Of a stretch of DNA of 55,526 bases, positions 49,348-55,526 are shown in pieces (the stretch's first letter is position 1; each line of letters starts with the position of its first letter). A program made the translations under genes and the position numbers. Under the pieces are notes generated by a model. It searched no databases, was not told the DNA's origin, and saw only the letters and a list, made by a program, of their open reading frames with translations. This stretch comes from JANQPA01 sp964628385 (GTDB lineage Bacteria; Bacteroidota; Bacteroidia; Chitinophagales; Saprospiraceae): the NCBI GenBank assembly GCA_964628385.1, contig CAZVOD010000022.1:1-55526 (forward strand). The letters run 5' to 3'.

Positions 49348-49577
49348 TGCTGTTGTTTAGAAGAGTAACACTTTGAAATTCATTTGGTAGCTTTTTCGGA
49401 TCAGAAAGTGGAGCGTAAAACTTCCAAAATCAAAAAGTATACCAAACGTCCAATTACTTTTCCCTAAAAATTAAACCATGGCTACTACCTGACATTCACA
49501 TGGCAACATTACCAAATTATTGAGGTTACACTTTTAAATATTCTAACCTCATACAAATTTACTTAAATCTAAAAAGC

Positions 49578-50081
49578 ATGAACTTTAATTGGAGAATCGT
49601 CCTTTGTATATTTTTGTCAGCTACCATTTTTCAGGCCTGTAGCAGTGATGAATTGCCAGATCCTGAGCCGATGGTAGAGCCGAATCCTGTTAATGGCATT
49701 ATTTGGGATGGGCCATTAGTAGATTTTTCAAAGAGCAACGGAGCAGATCCTGCCCAAGAGGAAAACCAGGACCGCATCACTGACAATGCATGGATCACCC
49801 GGGGCAACAATGGAGGCCAAATTTTCAACGCCGCTGTTGAAAGTGCCGCTATAAAGAATAGCAGCCCCAGAGGTACACAGTGGGCACAAGGTACTCTGGA
49901 TCAAATTGAAGAACTTAATTTCAGAGACTTCAGATCAGCCGTCGGCAAGCCTCAGAATGTAGTAGGAAAAGACCTGGTGATGTACATTGAAGAAGATAAT
50001 ATTTATTTAAGTGTAAAATTCACCGGCTGGTCACAGAGAAGAGGCGGCGGTTTTTCTTATACCAGATCTACGCCTAAGTAA
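49578..50081 (+). CDS. Small lipoprotein of unknown function
   Basis: A 167-residue protein with a lipoprotein signal (lipobox FQAC, Cys21) followed by an acidic, Pro-rich linker (DELPDPEPMVEPNPVNG). The mature part contains DRITDNAWITRGNNGGQIFN and GKDLVMYIEEDNIYLSVKFTGW, suggesting a beta-sandwich, but I do not recognise the family. The pattern of a short lipoprotein with a stretch ending in a beta-strand-rich KFTGWS-x-x-x-GGGFSYTR tail recurs in Bacteroidota secreted proteins. It is a single gene with a terminator about 100 bases downstream. Confidence 0.7.
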   Translation: MNFNWRIVLCIFLSATIFQACSSDELPDPEPMVEPNPVNGIIWDGPLVDFSKSNGADPAQEENQDRITDNAWITRGNNGGQIFNAAVESAAIKNSSPRGTQWAQGTLDQIEELNFRDFRSAVGKPQNVVGKDLVMYIEEDNIYLSVKFTGWSQRRGGGFSYTRSTPK

Positions 50082-50179
50082 TAACCTAAACTGTCCCGGC
50101 TATCTGACATTTAGATTGCTCTGGCCAGTTTACGTATAAATGCTTATATTTAGAACAAAAGCAGGAAATGTAGTTTTAG

Positions 50180-50230
50180 GCCTGACTGAACTGCTCTCTA
50201 CCGGGTATTTCAGTCGGGCATCTTGCTTTT
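50180..50230 (+). terminator. Terminator hairpin downstream of the lipoprotein gene
   Basis: GCCTGACTGAA pairs with TTCAGTCGGGC over 11 bp (one G-U pair) with an 18-nt loop, followed by ATCTTGCTTTTT. It is oriented to stop transcription of the lipoprotein gene before the mntR-like gene. It overlaps the partial operator-like TTTAGGCCTGA at 50175. Confidence 0.6.
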
Positions 50231-50307
50231 TACAAGATTCGGGAAAATTCATACGCTGTTACTCCTGCAGGTATGATGGTACAAATACGTAAAATCAACC
50301 ATAAAAC

Positions 50308-50964
50308 ATGCCCACTCCGGCAAAAGAAAATTATCTGAAAGCTATCTATTTTTTGGATCAACAACACAGTAAGATCAATATTACGGAGTTGAGTAAAAAA
50401 ATGGGAGTAAGCAAACCAACGGCCAACAACATGGTCAAAAACCTCCAGGAAAGAGGGTGGGTTATTTATAAAAAATATAAACCTATTCAACTTACTGCAA
50501 AAGGAAGGCAGGCAGCAGTACTGATCATTAGAAAGCACAGACTAACCGAAATGTTCCTTCAACAAATCATGGGGTTTGGCTGGGAAGAAGTACACGCCAT
50601 TGCGGAAGAGATTGAACATATTGACTCCCAAAAGCTTTTTGACCGGATGGATGAAATGCTCGATTACCCTTCTATTGATCCTCATGGTTCTCCTATTCCT
50701 GATCCTGATGGTAAGATCATTGAAAAGCAATACGCTAGCCTGACGGATATCCCGCCAGGTGTGGAAGTACAGCTTAAGGCACTTGGTGACAGCTCCAATC
50801 AATTGCTATTTTATCTGAACCGCCGATCGATCAGGTTGGGTACCCGAATTAAAGTGATTAAGGTGGAAAGTTTTGATCACAGTATGCTCATAAGTTGTAA
50901 TGGTGAAGAGCCATTTACCATTACTCAAAAAGTGGGTAATTGTTTGTTGGTGGAAAAAATATGA
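50308..50964 (+). CDS. DtxR/MntR-family metal-dependent repressor
   Basis: A 218-residue regulator. The winged helix-turn-helix occupies residues 1-70 (SKKMGVSKPTANNMVKNLQERG). The dimerisation/metal domain follows, with ligands at His77, Glu81, His96, Glu100, Glu103 and His104, in exactly the pattern of DtxR, but with Glu where DtxR has Cys102; MntR also has Glu there, pointing to manganese. A C-terminal FeoA/SH3-like domain (about 140-218) is present. It is expected to repress the metal uptake operon when metal is plentiful. Its last 40 bases overlap the 3' end of the convergent permease gene of that operon. Confidence 0.92.
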   Translation: MPTPAKENYLKAIYFLDQQHSKINITELSKKMGVSKPTANNMVKNLQERGWVIYKKYKPIQLTAKGRQAAVLIIRKHRLTEMFLQQIMGFGWEEVHAIAEEIEHIDSQKLFDRMDEMLDYPSIDPHGSPIPDPDGKIIEKQYASLTDIPPGVEVQLKALGDSSNQLLFYLNRRSIRLGTRIKVIKVESFDHSMLISCNGEEPFTITQKVGNCLLVEKI

Positions 50965-51785
50965 TATATAAAAGTGATACCAAACAGCATACCCGCTACT
51001 GTCACGATAGCGCCAGCTATAGAACCATCGATCAACACTGCCAGATAATATCCTAGTAAGCTACTGAGGAAGGATAATCCAACGGTGATCCACAACATAT
51101 TTTTAAGTTTACTGGTCAATAGGTAGGCGGTAGCGGGTGGAACCACAAACAAAGCTACCACCAGAATAGCTCCTACAGATTCAAAAGCAGCTACTGTGGT
51201 GACAGAGACAGCACTCATAAGCAGGTAATGCCATAAGCTAACCGACACCCCTATAGTAGCAGCAAAATCAGGGTCAAAAGTCGTCAAATGTAGGGGGCGA
51301 TATCCCCAGGCTAAAAATAGTAGTAGCAGGAAAAGAAGAATAGCTGAGATATACAGTGCTCTGGGGCCAAGAATGGTTCCGTTGCTCGATATCCACAGGT
51401 CTATGGGCACATACGCAATTTCGCCGTACAAGACGCATTCCTGATCTAGATCAACCTGGCCGGCGTACAAAGAAATCAGAATGATACCCAGTGCAAATAA
51501 CCAAGTAAAGGTGACTCCGATGGAAGCATCCGTCTGTAGGCGGGCTTTTTTGTGAAAAAACTCAATAAGAAAGGTAGTAAGAATCCCCAAAAGGCCTGCG
51601 CCGATGATCATAATGAAGGGATCGCGCGAGCCTGAGATCAAAAAAGCCAGAACTATTCCCGGTAGTACAGCATGAGATATGGCATCGCCCACCATGGCCA
51701 TTTTCCTCAAAATAAGAAAACAACCGATCAGGCCACAGGAGATGGAGAAAAGCGTTGCAGTTAGTATTATATAAAAAGCATCCAT
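50925..51785 (-). CDS. Manganese/iron ABC transporter permease (second subunit)
   Basis: A 286-residue inner-membrane permease of the ABC-3 (ZnuB/MntB/TroD) family with about eight helices. Conserved blocks are GDAISHAVLPGIVLAFLI (about 33-50) and GAILVVALFVVPPATAYLL (about 206-224). Together with the fused permease encoded just upstream (24 bases) it forms the membrane channel. It is the last gene of the operon and overlaps the mntR-like gene tail to tail by 40 bases. It has no C-terminal extension, unlike its partner. Confidence 0.92.
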   Translation of the reverse strand: MDAFYIILTATLFSISCGLIGCFLILRKMAMVGDAISHAVLPGIVLAFLISGSRDPFIMIIGAGLLGILTTFLIEFFHKKARLQTDASIGVTFTWLFALGIILISLYAGQVDLDQECVLYGEIAYVPIDLWISSNGTILGPRALYISAILLFLLLLFLAWGYRPLHLTTFDPDFAATIGVSVSLWHYLLMSAVSVTTVAAFESVGAILVVALFVVPPATAYLLTSKLKNMLWITVGLSFLSSLLGYYLAVLIDGSIAGAIVTVAGMLFGITFIYHIFSTNKQLPTF

Positions 51786-51809
51786 ATTTAGAGTAACTTT
51801 TGAGGTGAA

Positions 51810-53096
51810 TCAAGAAGGAATCCTGCCCTGATGCGGATCCAGATCAGGGTAATCTAGTAATTGTTCGAGCTGGGCTTCAAGCTCCGGTGTGATAATATGC
51901 TCAATGATCTCGGCATCTTCGTGAACGTGATCGGGAGCAATATTCAAATAAGTAGACAGGTAAAGTTCCCACAGGCAGTGTAGCTTCACAATCCTTTTTC
52001 CTTTTTCCCATCCTTTACCAGTAGCTTTCCATAACCCCTTATTTTCCTGCATCAAGCCTTTTTTTCTTAATCGGCGCAAGCCAGAATTGAGGAGCTGTTC
52101 AGGAAAATCCCGTTTGTTGATCAAGTCTGCTTTGGAATACCCCTGAAAGGCGATTCCCTTTTTTTCTTCCAGGCGAAAAAACTCTTTCAATAAATTTTCC
52201 TCCATGAGGGTGCGCTGTAGTCTTCGTTGCTCCAATTGCCTGGCCAGTATTCCTTTTTTTGGGGCCAGAAAAAACGATAAGACTGCAATGAAGGAAACAA
52301 TAATAACGATCCAGGGCCCGGTGGGCATAGTAGGTGCGGTGTACGAGATATAAGTCCCGGCAAGGCCGGAAAAGGCACCGAATGCGGCGCTGAGCAGTGT
52401 CATTTTGAAGGTGTTATCTGTCCAGAAGCGAGCTGCTGCTGCTGGCGTGATGAGCATTGCGGCCATAAGAACTACACCAACGGCCTGAATGCCAGTGACT
52501 ACGGCCAGTACAGTCAGCGTAGTCAATAAAAGGGTCAGGCTTTTTACCGGTAAGCCTATTGCTCTGGCAAAATTCTCATCAAAAGCTAACAACTTTAATT
52601 CTTTAAAAAACAAGCTTACTGTTAGCAGCAGCACAATAGCTACAAAGCTGAAAAGCCAAAGGTCATTTTCCACCAGGGCAGCCGCTTTTCCAAACAAAAA
52701 GGAGGATAGGCCCGTTTGCGCAGCGTTTCCGGAATGTTGAATATGCGTAAGTAGTAAAATGCCAAATCCAAAGAATACCGATAAAATAATAGCAATGGCG
52801 GTATCTTCTTTTAACTTGGATTTTGCCCTGATGAAATCGATAATGACCAGTGATAGCCAGCCAGTAATAAAAGCCCCGAGAAGAATGTACAGGGGGTTTT
52901 TGGTGCCGGAGAGCATAAAGGCCAGGCAAATTCCCGGAAGTACGGCATGTGCTACTGCATCTCCCACTAGTGCTTTTTTCTTCAGGAAAGTAAAAGTCCC
53001 TACAACTGCCGAGGAAGTATTTAGTATAATCACGCCCAGTGCCACCATCACGACGCTGGGGTCAGTAAATGAAAAAAAGGCTCTAAATGTCTCCAT
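51810..53096 (-). CDS. Metal ABC transporter permease fused to a DtxR/MntR-like repressor module (YtgCR-like)
   Basis: A 428-residue fusion. Residues 1-280 are an ABC-3 permease with about eight helices (GDAVAHAVLPGICLAF; VGVVLMAAMLITPAAAARFW). Residues about 290-428 are a DtxR-type module: a winged helix (LLKEFFRLEEKK to LRRLRKKGLMQ) and a metal/dimerisation domain with His373, Glu377, His392, Glu396, Glu399 and His400. Spacing is identical to the six ligands of the neighbouring free regulator. It ends at DPHQGRIPS and lacks the FeoA-like domain. In Chlamydia the same fusion, YtgCR, is cleaved to release an iron-responsive repressor; whether that happens here is inference. It starts 1 base after the ATPase stop. 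Confidence 0.92.
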   Translation of the reverse strand: METFRAFFSFTDPSVVMVALGVIILNTSSAVVGTFTFLKKKALVGDAVAHAVLPGICLAFMLSGTKNPLYILLGAFITGWLSLVIIDFIRAKSKLKEDTAIAIILSVFFGFGILLLTHIQHSGNAAQTGLSSFLFGKAAALVENDLWLFSFVAIVLLLTVSLFFKELKLLAFDENFARAIGLPVKSLTLLLTTLTVLAVVTGIQAVGVVLMAAMLITPAAAARFWTDNTFKMTLLSAAFGAFSGLAGTYISYTAPTMPTGPWIVIIVSFIAVLSFFLAPKKGILARQLEQRRLQRTLMEENLLKEFFRLEEKKGIAFQGYSKADLINKRDFPEQLLNSGLRRLRKKGLMQENKGLWKATGKGWEKGKRIVKLHCLWELYLSTYLNIAPDHVHEDAEIIEHIITPELEAQLEQLLDYPDLDPHQGRIPS

Positions 53097-53097
53097 A

Positions 53098-53889
53098 TCA
53101 ATATTTTTCTCGGCTTGGTACCTTGCGCTTTTTAATCAATTCACTGATCTCTGAAAGTACAGTGAGGCGCCCTCCGTAGGTTTGCTGTAATGATTGTTGT
53201 GTAAAAACCTGCTCAATCGGACCAACAGCTATCAGGCGCATATTTAACAATACCACCCAGTCAAAAAATTCGGCGGCCGATTGCAGATCGTGGTGTACCA
53301 CAATGACCGTTTTGCCATTAGCCGTGAGTGCCTGTAGTATCTCTAGTATTGCCGTTTCTGTAGCTGCATCAACACCGGCAAAAGGCTCGTCCATGAAATA
53401 AAGATCTGCCTCCTGGGCCAGGGCCCGGGCCAGAAATACCCGTTGTTGCTGACCGCCTGATAGTTGAGAAATCTGTCGATTGACGAATGCCTGCATCCCT
53501 ACTTGTTCAAGGCAAGACATGGCCACGTTTTTGTCCTCTTTTCCGGGTCTTTTCAGCAAACCCAGGCGGGCGTATCTCCCCATCAAAACGACATCCAGTA
53601 CAGAGGTGGGAAAATCCCAGTCTACGCTCTCGCGTTGTGGTACATAGCTGACTCTTTGACGAACCTTGTTCAGTTGTTGGTCAAACATCCTTACATAACC
53701 AGAGCCTAGTGGGAGCAATCCCATGGCTGCTTTTATCAGAGTGGACTTACCTGCGCCATTAGGACCTATTATGCCAGTAATGGCTCCCTGAGGCAATGTC
53801 ATATCAATATTCCAAAGGACCGGCTTTTTGTCGTACGAAACGGTGAGATCGTGAAATTCTACCGCCGGCGTTTCTATTTTTACGTTCAT
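53098..53889 (-). CDS. Manganese/iron ABC transporter ATPase
   Basis: A 263-residue ABC ATPase. Walker A is GPNGAGKSTLIKA (about 43-55), Q-loop YVPQRESVDWDFP, signature LSGGQQQRV (about 143-151), Walker B LYFMDEPFAGVD and the H-loop in VIVVHHDL. QRESVDWDFPTSVLDVVLMGRY matches the manganese/zinc/iron cluster (TroB/MntB/SitB). It powers import through the two permeases encoded downstream. The gene starts 18 bases after the binding-protein gene and ends 1 base before the fused permease. Confidence 0.95.
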   Translation of the reverse strand: MNVKIETPAVEFHDLTVSYDKKPVLWNIDMTLPQGAITGIIGPNGAGKSTLIKAAMGLLPLGSGYVRMFDQQLNKVRQRVSYVPQRESVDWDFPTSVLDVVLMGRYARLGLLKRPGKEDKNVAMSCLEQVGMQAFVNRQISQLSGGQQQRVFLARALAQEADLYFMDEPFAGVDAATETAILEILQALTANGKTVIVVHHDLQSAAEFFDWVVLLNMRLIAVGPIEQVFTQQSLQQTYGGRLTVLSEISELIKKRKVPSREKY

Positions 53890-53907
53890 AAATTAGTTAA
53901 CCGTTTT

Positions 53908-54825
53908 TTAATCACTTAAACCTTCTACAATAGTTTTTACATTGGCACGAACCATCCCGATGTAGGTGCCTTCGGGCGTATCTTCTGCTCCCATAGCATC
54001 TGAGTATAAATTTCCTCCTATTCTGACTTCATGCCCTTTTTGCTTTACGCCCTCAACAATAGAGTTGATATTTTTCTCAGAAACAGAGGTTTCCACAAAT
54101 ACAGCTTGTATTTTTTTCTCTGTAATGAAGTTGACCAGGTCTACTCTGTCTCGCAGGCCAAATTCTGACAGGGTAGAGATGCCCTGCAGGCCTTTGACCT
54201 TGATGCCATAGGCTTTACCAAAATAATTAAAGGCATCATGAGCAGTGATCAAGATGCGCTTTTCAGGGGGTATACGTCTAATTTGCTGATGAACAAAGCT
54301 ATCCAGTTCCAGCAGGCGGGAGCGGTATATTGCTGCATTCTCACGAAAATAGCCTGCACTTTCCGGGGCGGATTTTATCAGTGCCTCTACGACAACATCT
54401 ATGGTTTTTGCCCAAAGCTCTACGTCAAACCAAATGTGTGGATCCGGTGCTCCCTCGTAGTTTGAGTCACTCAGTAGGGAATCTTCCGGAATGGCAGCAG
54501 CCACAGGAATGACATTTTTTACTTTTTGGAGCTTGTCAAAAACTTCTGCCATTTTTCCTTCCAGAAATAATCCATTGTAAAAAATGATATCAGCAGCTTG
54601 CAGGCTGGCCAGGTCTCCTTGTGTAGCCTTGTAAAGGTGAGGATCTACTCCAGGGCCCATCAAGGCTTTTACTACCACAGAATCTTTTCCAATATTTTTT
54701 ACTAAATCAGCTACCATACCTGTTGTGGCTACTACTTCAATTTTTGATGAGCTGTTCTCATCCTGTTTGCTACATCCGGCTAGTGCTATCAGCAGCGCTA
54801 ACGTCCAGATCAAATGTTTACTCAT
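53908..54825 (-). CDS. Metal-binding lipoprotein of the ABC transporter (TroA/MntA-like)
   Basis: A 305-residue cluster A-I (SBP family 9) binding protein. A lipoprotein signal ends at Cys18 (LAGC). Predicted metal ligands are His63 (DPHLYKATQ), His130 (DPHIWFD), His196 (ITAHDAFNYFG) and Asp276 (NLYSDAMG), the TroA set. There is no His-rich loop, which argues against a dedicated ZnuA zinc protein and for manganese or iron. First gene of the operon; candidate operators lie just upstream. Confidence 0.93.
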   Translation of the reverse strand: MSKHLIWTLALLIALAGCSKQDENSSSKIEVVATTGMVADLVKNIGKDSVVVKALMGPGVDPHLYKATQGDLASLQAADIIFYNGLFLEGKMAEVFDKLQKVKNVIPVAAAIPEDSLLSDSNYEGAPDPHIWFDVELWAKTIDVVVEALIKSAPESAGYFRENAAIYRSRLLELDSFVHQQIRRIPPEKRILITAHDAFNYFGKAYGIKVKGLQGISTLSEFGLRDRVDLVNFITEKKIQAVFVETSVSEKNINSIVEGVKQKGHEVRIGGNLYSDAMGAEDTPEGTYIGMVRANVKTIVEGLSD

Positions 54826-54874
54826 GATGATTGTTTAAGCACTCTAAAAAAATCATTTGGCTATATAAATTTAA

Positions 54875-54925
54875 TTAGTTAGACTATACTAACAAACATC
54901 TTTTGATAGAAGTTTAGGGCCTAAA
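54875..54925 (-). promoter_or_regulatory. Candidate MntR/DtxR-type operators upstream of the metal uptake operon
   Basis: Two dyads lie 50 to 100 bases upstream of the operon start: GTTAG-ACTATA-CTAAC (54878-54893), nested with TTAGT-N8-ACTAA, and TTTAGG-G-CCTAAA (54913-54925). The latter resembles the TTAGG/CCTAA half sites of DtxR-family boxes. A related TTTAGGCCTGA occurs at 50175, upstream of the regulator gene. Binding is inferred only from position and symmetry. Confidence 0.45.
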
Positions 54926-54927
54926 AC

Positions 54928-54966
54928 AAGCGTTTGGACAAGAGTTGGATAAACTTCCAAACGCTT
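54928..54966. other. Hairpin between the metal operon and the symporter remnant
   Basis: AAGCGTTTGGA and TCCAAACGCTT are perfect 11-bp arms with a 17-nt loop. It is followed by TTTCGCAGG (54975-54983), the reverse complement of the inner nine bases of the repeat end CCTGCGAAA. The layout (hairpin next to a repeat end) mirrors the nadB/recX locus, but only nine bases of the repeat end match here. Confidence 0.4.
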
Positions 54967-55017
54967 CAAATGGCTTTCGCAGGAGCTGTTTTTCTTTAAC
55001 TTATTGATTTAAAATGT

Positions 55018-55526
55018 ATGTACTTCATTGGATTGAAAAAAAACTTCTGGGCCGTTCTCTTGCTATCTCTGGTGTGCGGCGTATTGTTTCCGGTTTACAA
55101 CGATATACTGATACAGTTTCTGGTTTCTGGCTTGATATTTATGCTATTTTTGGTGTTTTTAAAGACGGATATGCCGGCGGTGATACAACAAATAAAAGAC
55201 TATCGATTAATGTTGTATTTGCTGGTCCTTTTTCTGGTGGTTATGCCGGTGGTTTTGTATTGGCCTTTAACATTATTGGATGATAGATGGGCAACGGCCG
55301 CTTTGTTATTGGCCTCGGCTCCGGATGGTTAATCGTTAAAGACCAGGCTCAGCCAGATGTTATAGCAATTGTAAATGGGCGGGCCTACATGAACAATGCT
55401 ATCGCCATTGTGATTGCCGCTCAGTATTTCGATGCTTCTCTCTTGCTCGTCGTGACCCTTTCTAAGCTTCCATAGAATACCTTGCCTGTTTTTTACAAAG
55501 GGCAGCCCGGTATTTTTGAAAATTTG
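55018..55526 (+). pseudogene. Remnant of a bile acid:sodium symporter-family gene
   Basis: Two pieces of one membrane protein lie in different frames. Piece 1 (55018-55332) encodes an intact-looking N-terminus (LKKNFWAVLLLSLVCGVLFP, LKTDMPAVIQQIKDYRLMLYLLVLF) up to LLASAPDG, then a stop. Piece 2, in another frame from about 55320, resembles the family C-terminus (YMNNAIAIVIAAQYFDASLLLVVTLSKLP) but has TAG where the family has the Trp of an LPWNT motif, followed by NTLPVF. About 100 to 150 residues between the pieces are missing. So there is an internal deletion with a frameshift plus a nonsense codon. The gene runs to, or past, the window end. Confidence 0.7.

Noticed and set aside
1..55526. 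tRNA, rRNA, tmRNA, CRISPR arrays, prophage or transposase genes
   Set aside because: I looked through the intergenic regions for cloverleaf-like T-arm consensus, regularly spaced direct repeats and recombinase motifs and found none. A short RNA gene without strong consensus could still be missed by eye.

Overview
This window is chromosomal DNA of a member of the Bacteroidota, most likely from the Saprospiria/Cytophagia side; genus is not resolvable from sequence alone. The evidence is a giant secreted protein with SprB-type repeats and a gliding-motility/type IX secretion type B sorting domain, Bacteroidota-type -7 promoter boxes (TAnnTTTG), a Bacteroidota lipoprotein LptC, a DUF2851 gene, a HEPN-tailed sulfite reductase and the mutL / small membrane protein / twin rhomboid / endonuclease-phosphatase gene order. 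Genes are mostly housekeeping. I see no prophage, integrase, transposase, CRISPR array, rRNA or tRNA.

Layout. 1-5.1 kb: T9SS cargo protein, lptC, CorC-like membrane protein. 5.1-12.9 kb (minus): TPR protein, HAD phosphatase, LytTR response regulator, a nitric-oxide-sensing pair (H-NOX protein plus PAS/PAS hybrid histidine kinase with receiver and Hpt), and a polysaccharide flippase. 13.4-17.7 kb: M42 peptidase, pterin dehydratase, carotenoid membrane enzyme, amidophosphoribosyltransferase. 18.4-26.7 kb (plus): small membrane protein, mutL, two rhomboids, endonuclease/phosphatase, cysS, homocysteine methyltransferase. 26.7-30.2 kb (minus): S41 protease, alpha/beta hydrolase, CrtA-type carotenoid oxygenase. 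30.4-36 kb (plus): adenylate cyclase, uvrB, sugar nucleotidyltransferase, DUF554. 37.5-42.3 kb (minus): assimilatory sulfur operon (sulfite reductase, siroheme methyltransferase, APS reductase, ferredoxin-NADP reductase-like). 42.7-50 kb: lgt, glycosyltransferase, nadB, recX, mscS, HAD, lipoprotein. 50.3-54.8 kb: a manganese/iron ABC uptake locus with its own DtxR/MntR-family regulator. 55.0 kb to the end: a decayed bile acid:sodium symporter-like gene.

Two things stand out. First, one permease of the metal ABC transporter is fused to a complete DtxR/MntR-like repressor module, the architecture known from chlamydial YtgCR; its six predicted metal ligands have exactly the same spacing as in the free-standing regulator encoded next door, with glutamate at the MntR-type selectivity position. 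Second, the intergenic regions carry a family of MITE-like palindromic repeats sharing the end sequence CCTGCGAAACAAGTCT. One copy (35026-35187) has perfect 16-bp terminal inverted repeats, two are longer or decayed (13112-13365, 17761-17938), and several solo ends are scattered at other loci.

Most convergent gene pairs are separated by perfect or near-perfect hairpins that look like bidirectional terminators.
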